DNA from: Ischnura elegans
Lineage: Eukaryota; Arthropoda; Insecta; Odonata; Coenagrionidae
Reading direction: 5' to 3'
DNA: 64,000 nt
Assembly (NCBI RefSeq): GCF_921293095.1
Contig: NC_060246.1
Location: 86,115,030 to 86,179,029, forward strand
The position numbers and the translations under genes are program-made. Numbering within the stretch: position 1 is the first letter of the stretch; each line of letters opens with the position of its first letter. Shown here one piece after another: positions 43,050-55,024 of this stretch. The notes beneath the pieces were generated by a model that saw only the letters and a list, made by a program, of their open reading frames with translations, was not told the origin of the DNA and searched no databases.

Positions 43050-46000
43050 ATTCGTTCATGTGACATTGAATACAAAATGTGAGTTAAAAATTCTCGTTGC
43101 CTTTACTTCATATCACGTCGTATTTACTTCATAAAACCATAAATATTGGTAGAAACTAACTTTTATTTCGACTTGTATCACATCTCACTCGTTTGAAAAG
43201 TTGACTCAGTGTTAATTCAGGGTGCAAAAATTTTTTATTGCCTTAGGTTCATTTGTGTAAATCTTTTTTTCCCTCTGCTGTACTCTATCTAAATGTAAAA
43301 TTAGTTTCAGTGTCAAATACAGTGATATATCAAAGTACAAATGCTTTCTTGGAGGATTGAAATGCAGTTTGTATGCATTCTTCCATTTTGCTTTAAGTGA
43401 TAATATTTCTTTTTTGTTTTTCCTTGGAGTGAAACTTTCTTTGTTATGTAAATGTTCTTCTTTTATCAAGGAATGATTGATAACTTTGATTGTATGTGAT
43501 ATTTGAGTGTAACATGGACTGTATGTAATTAAATATAATTTGTGATAATATGAATTTTAATAGTTATTCCATATATGGCATCAGGGAGATATTAACATGG
43601 TTAAGAAATTAGTCTTACATCTTAGAGTTAAATATCTGAGACTTAAGTTCCTATCAATACATATCAGTAACAGAGTAGATATATTTAGTGGAAATCAAAG
43701 GTTTACCTTTTCATTAGTTAGTAAAGTGAGTGCTTGTTGATCCAGAAGTGAGTTTGGCAGAATATAATGATTGAAATGAATGAAAGATGGTATTTACTAG
43801 TAAGTACACCATAGTTTGTTTAATATAAAATATTTATTTTCAAGGGAAGTCCCTTCTGTTGATCTCAGACCAATGCCAATGTTAGATTTCTCTCTGCTGT
43901 ACGTAACTTCTCTTTCTTCATTGGTGCAAATGACCTTTGTTGTTTCTCATTTTCTTGCAAGTGTTACATGAGAAATCTCTTCTTTCCTTCTCCATCATAT
44001 TATTACACTCACCTTTGTAACGTTGTCCTACTAAATAATATTGTTCCTGAGCATGGCTTCTGGTTCACGGTGTTTTTATTACCTCTAGCTACAGAAGTGT
44101 AGAAATCAATTCTAATGCTGGAAAAATAAGTTTCCTGGAACCAGGTTTCTCTAAATTCAGTCTAAGTGCTCTTGCAATTTTAAATTGTTATGTTTACACT
44201 TATCCTAAATCTCTCGCCTTCTTGTAGGAATGAAAATTACTGAAATCGACTTTTTCCAGCATTGTGATGAAGTCTTCGATGCAATACATATGTGGTCCAT
44301 TTTGGCCCGTCATTTTATGTTGAAACTTCTAACAGTTTTTCTTCCATGTCCTCCACTCAAAAGAAATACACTGTTTCTTTTTGGATTGTTCTTTGATGGA
44401 TGCAAATGGAGGTAATACGTTTGACGTTTTGCTAATGCAGAAATGACCACTATCAAGAAAATAAAATTCAAAACTTTTTCAATGTTATCTTTGCATTTGC
44501 AATACATGTATTGTAACAGTATAAAAAGTATGTAAGTGTTTTAAAATTTGCAGAAATCACTTCTGGATACCTTCATGCGAATTCTGTCATATTTAAGGAA
44601 TTACCTAATTTTCCATTTGACTATGTATATCTTTCCTGGATTTTTCCCTGAGTATGGGTATTCCTCCTATTTTATTTCCTTGCTGTTAACATCTGTGCAG
44701 CTTTGAAGTGTGCATTTGTGCAGCAGTGTTTCAGCTATGAAGTGTGCATTCTGTTAAAAAATTATAGTTCCACAGGTATTCCTATATGTACATACTAGAC
44801 TTTTAAGTGGATACTTTTTCCTGTGATGTTGTTTGAATCCTGCTTTGTTATTCACGAGAAAGCTTTATCCTTGGGACACTGTTATCACATTTTGAAAGGC
44901 TATTGGCTGTCGATTACATGTAAATATTCACTATCGTGAAAATAACCAAGGCTGTAGCAAGTATGAGGGTGTCAGGGCCTTTGAACTCCTCTTCTAGTAA
45001 TTTTGGAGATACATTCTTAAGTCTAGGGTCAATCATCTGTCAGATGTTTAGCTGTTTCTTCAAACAGCATTTTCATGATCATCAACTATTGCCCATTTAC
45101 TTTTTTTTTTTTACATCAGGTGCTCAATTTTAGTCTTCGCTCTATTGATGAAACAATTTGTCAGTATTACTATAATGATTCCCCTTTATACATTTAATTC
45201 TGTCTACATATTTCTCAACAATTATTATAAATGCTGTTGCATCCTATATCTTCACCTTGTAATGAATCAGATTATTGCATACATGACAATGTGAAGTCCA
45301 TTTGCTTTTTAGGTTTCATGAGGTAAAGAAAATCTTTGAATAATGCGTATAAGCGGGGTTGTAGAATTGTAATACACCCTCTCAACCTTTTGTTGTTTAT
45401 CACCCTAATCCATTTCAGAATTCGGCAGCTTTAAGGGTGCATTCACACTGAATGCCCCCTCTATACGTGTACATTATCACTAAGTGTTGCACCATGTAGA
45501 ATCAACCTTTTGTTAGCAATGTAGCTATTCAAACCAGTGCCTGTTTGTCAGGCGTCGAGCCTTGTGTTAGGATAAGTGAACTAGCAGTGTTTGTTAATCG
45601 CCTGATGTGAAGGGATGCACATCATGGAGGAAGCCGTCATAAATGCTGTTTTTGCCAGGGAAGAGATTTGGAATTATGTATGTACTTGTACTCTTCTTAA
45701 TTTCCCACCATGCTCTAATAATTTGGTATGAACTCCCTGCGAAGTGTTAAGCTTAGCACAAGCTCTAGTTCACTACACATGGCATCTATTGGTGTTTTTC
45801 CTCATTGACCATCAGAGAATCATGTTGGCAATCAGTGTAATTTTACTTATTAAGGTACTACTGCTGGATCGAGGGTGACTGCAAAAATGTTTTGATTTAG
45901 TCAATTCCTTTTGTCTCCATATTAATTGGTTGTCTTTGATACTTTTTGAGGTTGTTTATTTGATATATTTTTGGAGTAGAAATTTTTGCTGTGCCTCAGC

Positions 46001-49000
46001 AGTTAAATCATAAAATGGTGTCTTAATTTAAGTGACAATATTCTCCAAAATAGAAATTTCTGAGAATGATTTGAATTTTCTCTTTCAAACTTACCTTAAC
46101 ACATTCATAATAACTCAAAATGAGTCACTCTTTCATTCAGTGTCTGGGCCTTTGTGTATCATCCATAGTGACCTATGTGTAGTGAGTCCCAGTCCTCTGT
46201 GAAATGTGATTGGGATCTTATTTTTACCTATCTCTACACTTCCTCTTTTATTATGTACTCCCTCTGAAGCAACTCATCAATCTGGTATATCCTTATCAGG
46301 CCCAACCATGCACAGAGTCCCCCACAATATCACACTGGGTTGCTCGGACGTATTAAATCTTCTTAGTGAAATTTAATAAAAAGATGAAATAATCTTTAAG
46401 TTAGGTACCCTTAGGCTTCAATGAGAGTTTTGTTTGCAAGAGTTGAATGACTTAAGGTGCCTTCTATCTTAGGGCATATATTTTTTTTTAATGCAGCAAT
46501 AACTTTAAATTCTTTAAATGAGTAATTTTTTATGATCTGATGAACTTGGTACCCATAATTAATAATAGCTGGTAATACATCCTTACCTCCCCAATTTTAA
46601 AATGGTCTCATTCTAGGTAGATCTTGAAGGGTTTGGACTTCAATAAATGCATCTCTATTGTAAAATTAGGGATAAGTCTGTTTGTAAAAGTATTTTTAGC
46701 TCTATGTTCATTGTTTGAGGCATGTAAAGGAACAATTTAAAAAAGTTTTCAATTTCACCTAAGGAGGTGGTTGAAACAGCAGAGAAGTATGAAATACCTC
46801 TGATTGTGTTTTCATTAACTACAAAATATTGATTACAGATCGACAAAATCATTTAGTCTTCATTTAAATTCTTGGATAATGATTTTGAGTACCTATTGGA
46901 GGGGAGAGCTTTGCTTTTGTTATTTGCTGGATGTTACTAAGCACATTCTTCCAAGGCAAATGTAGATCTCTCTTATGGATTGCTAGAGGAAGATACTAAC
47001 ACGTCAAGGCTAGAGGAAAGGTTAAGGGCAGTGGGTTTAACACTCCAGGTAAACCCTGGAAAAATAAAAACTATCAAGTCATTTGATACATACCATTTTA
47101 ATGCTAACCTTAAAAATAACATTCAGTCTAAATTGGACTTCATAATTTTACTTTTTTAGACATCAATTCTTTGCATTACTTACATTCTCTATAAGGCCCA
47201 TGGAACTTTTGATTTTATCACAAAGGATCACCCTGTCAAGTGCCTCAAATATTATAAAAAGATGCTAAGGCATACCTCCGGGTAAAGATTTAATTTGAAG
47301 TTGTGGTCTGGCTTTGAATGGAAAACATAGGGTGCACACGTTCATATTTCCAAGAATTTTACTCACCATTTGCTTCATCACCTTTTCCCTTTCAGAAAAG
47401 TTGGGTTGTGGAATATTTTAACTGTTTGATTATTTGAATGTTTTTCAAAAATGTATTTTACTTTTTCCCAATTTTTTCACTAGCAAGAAATATCAGAATT
47501 ATTGGCAAGTCACATAGAGCCCTGCACTAATATTTAGAGAATAGGGCAATGAGAATTTTTGATCCAGTGAAATATGCTTTCACTTTACTGTGTGAATGTA
47601 AAATTAACATAACTAGGATAGAGTTAAATATTGGTAGTAAAGGGTAAGGTACTCAAGATAAAAGCTTTTGCCAATACTTTTGATGGTGCGATGATGTAAA
47701 CATTGAAGGCAGACAAATAATTATACATATTACGAATGTTGATTCATCACTTTTTTCTATTGAAAGATATAATCTTTCATTGTACAATTTCTTACAACAT
47801 AAACCTGTGCAGAGCTCTTATATTTTCTATGATACAATTTTTCATCAAATATGTGTGTCTATTAGGTTTCATTGAATCAATTTCTTGATTCCATTGATTT
47901 TTTTCTATCTAATATTCAGTTTAACGTTTGTTGGAAATAAGTTAAAATTCCATATTAAGATGTAAAAATGTTAACATTTGTATTATTTTGCCACAGTTAA
48001 ACTAACATGAAAGCCTACAATTTGTAATAGAATTTCTCATTGCTTAGTAAATAGGTTGATAGCCCTTTGTGAAACTTGTTATTATTGGGTTTGGTTTGGT
48101 TTAAAAAAAGGTTAATCTCACTTATGTGATCATAATAACCTGTGTACTTTGTTGCACAGTGTTATGAGAAAGCATAATAGAAATTGTCCCAAATGCTATC
48201 ATTATTTTTCTGTGTTCACCGAGTATTCCATCTGCCACATGTATTCTTTTACTTCTAAAACATTGCATCTCACTCATCATCTGAGACTGAAAATATACTT
48301 ATATCCGCTCTTTTAAGTGAAATGTGACTAAGGTGTTTCTTTCAAGCATATTTAATTTCAGAAGGCATTAATGGTGATGAAGTCAAGTCCTACCATGTGG
48401 CTATTTAAACTATTATGTTTTGCCCTGCCAAGCTGAGCATTCGAATTTTATGTGATCATATTTAATCATTACATAAATTTTAGCCATACTTATTATTGCA
48501 TGGGCTTGCATTACTAAATGAAGGGGTTGTAATGAAATATATCGTTTTGCCTACCAATTAAATGTCACTTGTGTTTTGTTTATTCAAATGTTAAGATGAC
48601 CATGATTTGATGATATGCAACTCACTAACTTTTGCTTTTTTCCATTATATTTATTTGTGTCCAAAATGTTTGGCTAATTTTTCAGGTACCATGTGATATG
48701 CACTGCCTAGTTTGTTAGGATTGGCTCTCAATGAAATTTTGATGATCAATCCATGCTAGACTCCATAATTGATAAGGTACCTACCACTAATTTTGGAGAG
48801 AAAATGTTGCAAATTCACAGCAGGAATATTCTGAGATAAAGTCTAATGGCATAACATGTAGCTGAATGGAAAAAACTAAATCAATATTCCAGCTCAGTAT
48901 GAGACCTTTTGATGTTTCATATGTTGGATTACGCCCAGTATGTAAGATTTTTCATAATATTTTCCTTAAAGCCAATTGCTGAATATCAGTTTTATTTTTA

Positions 49001-49210
49001 TTTTATGCAAAAGAAGTTCTACCATGCTTTTAATGTTTCATGGAAGTGTCAAATAAGAACTAGTTTGACCTTTTATGTAATGGTTATTTTCCAATACAAA
49101 GTTTATTGTGAAGGAAATTCATGTGGGAGGATTTTTTATTATAATTTCAGAGTGGAATGTTTAATATATCGAATACTCATAGTGTAATTTTTTAAATGAA
49201 TAACATGACA
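43050..49210. other. 6-kb AT-rich tract, low repeat content
   Basis: No conserved domain, MITE ends or SINE B box were seen in this 6-kb stretch, which contrasts with the repeat-dense DNA elsewhere. It lies between the 3' ends of convergent genes, so extended 3' UTRs of PAGR1 or of the PY gene are possible. Short frames here look random. Confidence 0.4.
43528..43533 (+). promoter_or_regulatory. candidate polyadenylation signal of PAGR1
   Basis: ATTAAA, the second most common signal, lies 480 bp past the PAGR1 stop in a T-rich context. Later AATAAA hexamers exist, so a longer 3' UTR cannot be excluded. Confidence 0.35.
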
Positions 49211-49211
49211 T

Positions 49212-49217
49212 TTTATT
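49212..49217 (-). promoter_or_regulatory. candidate polyadenylation signal of the PY-motif gene
   Basis: AATAAA on the minus strand lies about 450 bp past the stop codon at 49665. Confidence 0.3.
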
Positions 49218-49664
49218 ATTGAAGGAAAAGTGTGGTATGGTGATGAAAAGGAGCATTTAATGGTTCATTTACATATATTCATGAGGATATTTGATACTCA
49301 TGGCTGATTGTGATCAAGTTTGGGGTTATAGGTATTATTCCATGGGATGGTGGGCTGTGTTTCAATTGTTTTGAATGGCTTCTTGAGATAAAAAACTTAG
49401 AAGCCACTGGAGTTCATTAGTTTTGCTCTTACTTGTGTCAAAAGTGATGTCATATCTGGTTGTTTTCAAATCATGTAAACATTTTAAGCTCGTAAGTACA
49501 TCCAAACATACTTTGGCTGTAGAAAATCAGACAATTTCTAACGTTGAGTCACCGGCAGGAGCACATTTCCTGTTACAGTTTTACATTATCTTAATGTAAA
49601 TCAGGAATAACGTCTCATCTCCTTATTAGTATTTGCTATCCCAAGTACAAAATATATTTGGTCC

Positions 49665-49934
49665 TCAGACGTAGCCCTGGGCTTCTAACTTCAATGCTGC
49701 CTCATACGAAGGCAAACCTGATGAGTCTATTGGCAGGCTAGATGATTCAATTGTTCCTCCTACTGCTCCTTCATCATTAACTCCTGTGGTCCCTTCTGAA
49801 ACAGCTTCTTCCCACTTCCCCACCGCCACTTCGTATGATGGTGGGGGCAGGGGCACCGAGAACACATCATCAAATTCAGGGCAAGTCCTTGGGTCCTCCG
49901 ACATGTAGAACACACCAGATCCTTCGTAGCACTG
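49665..49934 (-). CDS. PY-gene last exon with PPSY and LPSY motifs
   Basis: The acceptor region TTTTAAACAGCAG offers two AGs three bases apart, so the exon begins CAG TGC (49934) or TGC (49931), with or without one Gln. It encodes QCYEGSGVFYMSEDPRTCPE, the two PY motifs and TGA at 49667-49665. Confidence 0.8.
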   Translation of the reverse strand, partial: QCYEGSGVFYMSEDPRTCPEFDDVFSVPLPPPSYEVAVGKWEEAVSEGTTGVNDEGAVGGTIESSSLPIDSSGLPSYEAALKLEAQGYV

Positions 49935-52900
49935 CTGTTTAAAATAAGAAGCAATCAATTAGACCCTATGGCGTAGCAAGGGGGGAGGTCCGGGGAGTCC
50001 AGATCCCCCCCCCAAATTTAAAAACACCATTACTTTCCTTCATAAAAGGAAACAAAATATTGAAAAATAATGGATATACAAGAGACTTCTTTGACAAATG
50101 AAGTTTTTTTCGATAATGAAAAATGTTAAAAATTAGTTTAAAACCCACTACCTACTTAAAAATCCCCCCCCCCAATTTTTGGTCACCACCTCTCCCCCCT
50201 GAATCAAATTCCTGGCTACCCCATTGATTAGACTGAGAGAATTTAGATTTATTTGCACTTCCAATTGCTGTTAATTGGTTTTTAGGTGGATTTAGAAAAC
50301 TTTCATCATAGCTACATAATTTAAATAATTGAAAAATTGTTCTCCTGCTAACACGTACTTACGTGATTTATTTTTGAAACATTGAATATGAACTTTATGG
50401 CATTGTTAAATGTGGGAATTGAAATGTGGCATATGGTGCATTTAGATTGTATTTCATGAGCAATGAAAATTATTTCATTCAGGTATCCAGCAACTAAAAT
50501 GAAAAGTGCATCTTGACTCATTACAATTTGTTGGTATGTAGCCTTATTTTTTTTAAAGGATTGATTTAAAAATTTTGATGTTATGGAATGGGAAAATGGT
50601 TGCAACTTCCTTCATTAATGTGGTGTGAGGTAATTATTTAAATAAATATATGTATGAATTGATGGGAACATAACTAGATATCAAGCTTTAAGTTCAAGAA
50701 ATGTGTTCTAAATTTACTTCTGTCTGTAAATTGTCATTTACTGAAGTGAACATATATTATGGTAGCATCCAAATAGGAATATGATTTAGGGGGAATGGGA
50801 TGGCCTAGGATGGCGACCCCTTCTACTCACCCCACCCCCCCTAGGCAATGGGGTTTCCAGGAAAATTTTTGAAAAATGACATGCCTGGAAATACTTTTTA
50901 CATCATTTTGGCACTAAAATTTACCTTTAAGGAGATGCAGTTATAATATATCTAAACAATAGTTTTAATAATTCTTTTATTTCTCTGAGGCTATCTCTGA
51001 GGGATTCTATCCCCTCATCCCCCCCTAGTTACCCCACTGGTAGCATTTGAAATAGGCTTGTTAGGCTGGGAGGATAAGGAATTGAAGGGATGCAGAGGAC
51101 AGGCTGAATATAGAAATCCTGATTTTATGCATTACTTGGACAAGTTTATATATTTTATGGATCTAGCTCTAAAAATCACTTCATAATCGTTGACTCCATA
51201 TTTTCCATCTGCCTTAATATGGCATTGAAATTATTTCATTTGATAACTTGCCTCTCACATGTAAAAGTGGTTAGGTGAGAAATGAATTACGCATTTTAAT
51301 CATCTGCAAAACTTGTCATTTACCATTGTTTCAAGTGCAAAGCTTTATGGTTTCTGGGCGTTTATTGGAATTGCGTTATTTGACTGCTTGGGTATACCTA
51401 TAGTTTTTTGCACAATTCAACTATACGTAATGGTAAAATGTAATGTCTTTCTGTCTTCAGTAGTATTGGAAATTGATAGCTCTCTTAAAAATGTTTTAGC
51501 AACTGGTGATGGATTGGGAGAAATCACTGATCATTGCTGTGTTAGCAGGGCTCCAACAATGAACTTCAGTGTTTTGGGGCAAAAGATATTGAGGAGGGTT
51601 GTGGTAATCTGACTTAATGGCACTAAAAGCTGGTGCATAGCAGATGAATGAAGTATATGCAATTCCACCTGAGAGTATTTTACCCTGGCACTTAAATTTT
51701 CATCAGTAGATTTTATTACTTTTTAAAATACTAGTTGGAGCTAACAGATTTTGTAAACTTAAAAAAATAAGCCTTTTCAGCTTGAGGGCTGTGGTCTGGC
51801 ATAATTATGAACTTGTGTTTTACAGGAACTATTACTGATACATATCCTGAAAATTCCTTATTTGAATGGCATTATGTTACCATAAATAAAGGACAAATAA
51901 AATGAATGGTTCTTTCACAGAAAACATTTTTGATGCACACAAATAATGTTCTTAAATAAACTCTTCCTGGAAATTATGGAGGAGGTGCTGACCTGTTGTA
52001 CAAGGAATTCAGCAAAGGTAGTGGGGGTTTGCTTTTCACATTCTTGCTAAAGTCTTCAAACTGACACCCTTTCTGCATTTTCATGTGAATGCCTTGATTC
52101 AATATTTTGTTTTTGCTAAGTTTCATGGTACATTATGTATGGAATTCAAATTTATGATCAGATTTTACCTGTATTGTTTACCCTGTCTTTAACCTTGGTG
52201 AGTACTGTGTCAGATTCCATTATGGATAAGATCTAGGCTGTTGCCCAGGGCACTGAAGACCTGGAGTCTTGTTCAACTTGAAAACCAATTCAACACAGAT
52301 GTACCAGGTACTGGAAAAATGCCCTATAGGTTATCAAATATGGGCGCCGTTAAAATGTTGTTGTCTTTCATGTATTTTTGCAGTTAAGTGATAATTTTAG
52401 ATCTGTGACATCAGCAATAGACTATTTCCCTATACACTGACATTGCTGGTACTGGCTGCTGGTTTGATTTTTAGCATGTATGTAACAAGGGAGATATTAT
52501 GTGAACATAAAACCTCTTATATGGCACCTGTTGAGTCAATATCCACGTGAAAATGTGCATTCAAAAGTATGAAAACCGACAGATGGTGCCACCATCGGCT
52601 GGTAACTTGCAGTGCTCATCATCTGCTCCACATGCAAGTGCTGTGGTGGACATAATGTGAAAGCTTTCATCAAATTAATCATATAGTACATATCTGTCAT
52701 TAGTGCCAGCAGCAGTTTTGCTGGTGCCTGCCAAACTGGCGGGATGACACCTCTACTTAGGGTATTGAAGCTCTAGAAGCATGGATAGCCTGACATTGTG
52801 TAAATGCCAAGAGGAATTCCTCTACATCATTCTCTTTAAAAGCATCGGATAACACATAATAGGTTTGATTCTCCTGACTCTCGAAAATTTCCCTCTCACA

Positions 52901-55018
52901 AGACTAATGAAATACATATGTAGTTGAAAAGGTAACTGTGGAGTGTTACATATCACCGATATTATGAAAAGTTAACTTAAGTGTATACCACAATTTAACA
53001 CTTTCTTTCCATTCTATGTATTGATTGCACAGAATTAACCCACTTACGGCCAAGGGTTATATTCGGTAGAAATTTTGTAATTTATCATCATATTTAGTCT
53101 CACTATGTGCTAGAAAAAAATATTGAAAAACTTGAGCCCCTAAACAAATTATTTATACCAAAAAAATAATTGCGCAATTTTGCACCTTTGGCTGTAAATG
53201 GGTTTCAAGTTGTGTTTGTCATACAAGGAGTCAACATATAGGAAAGAAAGAGAGGGTAGAAAAGGTGAGGTGTGGGTGATTACCGATTCTGGAGATGTCT
53301 ATCACCATCAAGTTCGGTCATGGAAGATGGTGTTGTGGAGAAGGCATGGATATTACAGGAGAAAATGAGGGATTAGTGCATCTAGTGAGAATTGTTGTTG
53401 TTGTCACATTGTTGTTGTGCCAAACGAGGCCCCTTCTTTTCAAAAGGTCACTTTGGCATTCCTCTTCCATGTAACGCTTTGAGATCTCTATTCAACCCTC
53501 AAATTTTACTTTCCCGTATTGTAATGCTTATTGCTTGGTCACTATATCCAATACAGAGCAACATGAAATTATGAGTATATTATCAAACTTCGGTAGCTTG
53601 ATGAACTACACAACGTCAAAAGGGCGCAATCGCTAAGAAAGTCATATGAGAAAAAACAACTGAGTGCCAAGAAAGTAAGGACCGATGTGTAGACCTCCAT
53701 GCTCTGTCACCTTTGGGTATGAATGCATTCTCTGGATCATCTTTTCTTTGCGTAGGTATGTTTACGTTCATCAGTCTGGCTGCTACTGCTTTGGCTACAC
53801 TACGAGCTCACTACTTCATACAAAATATCTCTGAAAACTGAGGTGGTCATTTCTTATGCAGTGCCAGATTTAGCACTAGGCGAGGAAAGCGGTCACTTTA
53901 GAGCCTTGGCCTCAAAGGCGGCCTCGCAGGCTCAAGATAAAAAAATTGAAATGAAATTTGAAATATTGATAAGAAAATTTATTGTTTGTGAGAATTTTCA
54001 AATGTTGCAAAACAGAACTTGGATTGGTGAGGGAGCAGGACAAAATACAAATCATAATATTTGCTTTAATAGAGATATGCCAGTGTAGTGCTGTAATGTT
54101 GAAGTGACTGTACACAGTGGTTGAGCAATTGGGGGGGGGGATCCAATACAACCCCATTGGGTCGAAACACACACTAGATAAAATCGAAATTTTTGGGGGT
54201 TGCTACTTTGTACAAAAGCATTTAGCTATATTTTCCGATATATTTACCAACCTTAACGAGTTGATATACAAATAAGGTCTAAGGCTAGGGCTTATATTAC
54301 ACGCTTTTGGTATATTACAATCTAGTGACAGATTCAGACAAGCTAGGGGTGTTAAAGCCCCACCTTCGGTATCCAATTTACTACTAGATAGAATGGTAAT
54401 TTTGTTCGGACCCCCACCAATGTTAGGAGGTTACCCTCCATTTAGCCCCCCCCTTGTCCTTATCCTGTATCCGACATTAACTGTACACTTGCGAATCAAG
54501 TTCAGGAAGCCCGAGGGTGGGGTGTAGCCGAGCGGACGCTGACTGTATGGTTTGTTTACTATTTTCAGTACACTATGTATGTGCGTCAAGGACGTATTCA
54601 CCCACCTCCACCCTAAGATTTGGGTGGGGGGATCTTTGCCTATCTTGCTTTGGGGCCTCAAAGTTCTAAATCCGGCACTGCTCCGATCCCATTCGATTAG
54701 ATAAAGAGAGGCGTTAGAGAGGGTCCGGGAAGAGCGAAGTGCGTGGGCCTCACCTGCAGCTCGAGGTTGTTGTTGAAGAGCGGTCTGGGGCTGCCGGCGA
54801 TGGCCATCTCCTCGAGGCTGCGGATGTCGGCGCTGGTGACCACGCCGCACCCGTCGCCGCCCATGCACTCCTCGGCCATCCACTCCCGCTCCAGTCTGCG
54901 CCGTCTCTCCCGCTCCTCCTCTTCCTCCTCCTCGCGCTCCTCGTCGCTCTTCCGCATGCCGCGGTGGCAGCAGTAGCACACTAGGACCAGCACCAGGATC
55001 AGACCACCCAGCATCGCC
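49665..55018 (-). CDS. single-pass membrane protein with two PY motifs, 5' end missing
   Basis: Two exons (55018-54754 and 49934-49665) join in phase 0 and give about 177 C-terminal residues. Order: a transmembrane helix (MLGGLILVLVLVCYCC), immediately a highly charged stretch with KSDEEREEEEEEERERRRRL, then a linker, then an acidic segment with PLPPPSYEVAV and, at the very end, SGLPSYEAALKLEAQGYV. P-P-x-Y and L-P-x-Y motifs bind WW domains of Nedd4-type ubiquitin ligases. One TM helix plus a cytoplasmic PPxY/LPSY pair is the layout of Nedd4 adaptors; the GLPSY-E-A-L end especially recalls Commissureless, which sorts Robo to endosomes in flies. Overall identity to that family is not shown. 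The exon 1 acceptor (TACTAAAC branch-like, GGACAG|GG) implies at least one upstream exon, probably with the ectodomain, which I could not find. Confidence 0.7.
49966..50226. mobile_element. hAT-like MITE D, copy 2
   Basis: A 261-bp element runs from CTATGGCGTAGC to GGCTACCCCATTG with an 8-bp target duplication, ATTAGACC at 49958 and ATTAGACT at 50227 (7 of 8). It is homologous to 31410-31665 in the same orientation. It sits in the PY-gene intron, 31 bp from the last exon. Confidence 0.87.
50770..51039. mobile_element. hAT-like MITE, related family
   Basis: The right end CTAGTTACCCCACTG resembles MITE D ends. The flanks GTAGCATC (50762) and GTAGCATT (51040) form an 8-bp duplication (7 of 8). 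The left end has diverged. It is non-coding and lies in the PY-gene intron. Confidence 0.65.
51050..53030. other. intronic AT-rich sequence
   Basis: This lies in the long PY-gene intron. The frame at 51313-51612 (99 codons) has hydrophobic parts but no known domain or splice support. No repeat identified. Confidence 0.4.
53039..53202. mobile_element. small piggyBac-like MITE
   Basis: TTAA (53035-53038) precedes CCCACTTACGGCCAAGGG. The right end CCTTTGGCTGTAAATGGG is its inverted partner with four mismatches. The right-hand TTAA has decayed to TTTC. It lies in the PY-gene intron. Confidence 0.55.
53631..53858 (+). repeat. dispersed repeat E, copy 1
   Basis: Homologous to 56522-56740 plus 56936-56965 in the same orientation. 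Shared blocks include CCGATGTGTGGACCTC-like, CTTTGGGTAT, AATGCATTCTCT and TTTTCTTTGCGT. Family unknown. Confidence 0.7.
53859..54680. mobile_element. composite repeat with CAGTGCCAGATTTAG-type ends
   Basis: The left end CAGTGCCAGATTTAGCACT and right end TCTAAATCCGGCACTG are inverted with few mismatches, like hAT ends, but the 8-bp flanks do not match. The interior has several C/G runs and a tRNA-like TAGCCGAGCGG at about 54528, so other elements are probably nested inside. Confidence 0.5.
54754..55018 (-). CDS. PY-gene exon with transmembrane and charged helix
   Basis: The exon starts G|GCG ATG after CGTGGACAG and ends CTGCAG|GTGAGG, phase 0. The glutamate/arginine run is encoded by GAG/CGG-rich triplets, and the exon is far GC-richer than its introns. 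The in-frame ATG at 55014-55012 could serve as a start if this exon is first coding; otherwise the frame continues upstream by splicing. Confidence 0.75.
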
Positions 55019-55024
55019 CTGTCC

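Noticed and set aside
53859-54680. Simple hAT element with target duplication
   Set aside because: The ends are inverted, but flanks TTCTTATG and CTCCGATC do not match and nested sequence is evident. It is reported only as a composite repeat.
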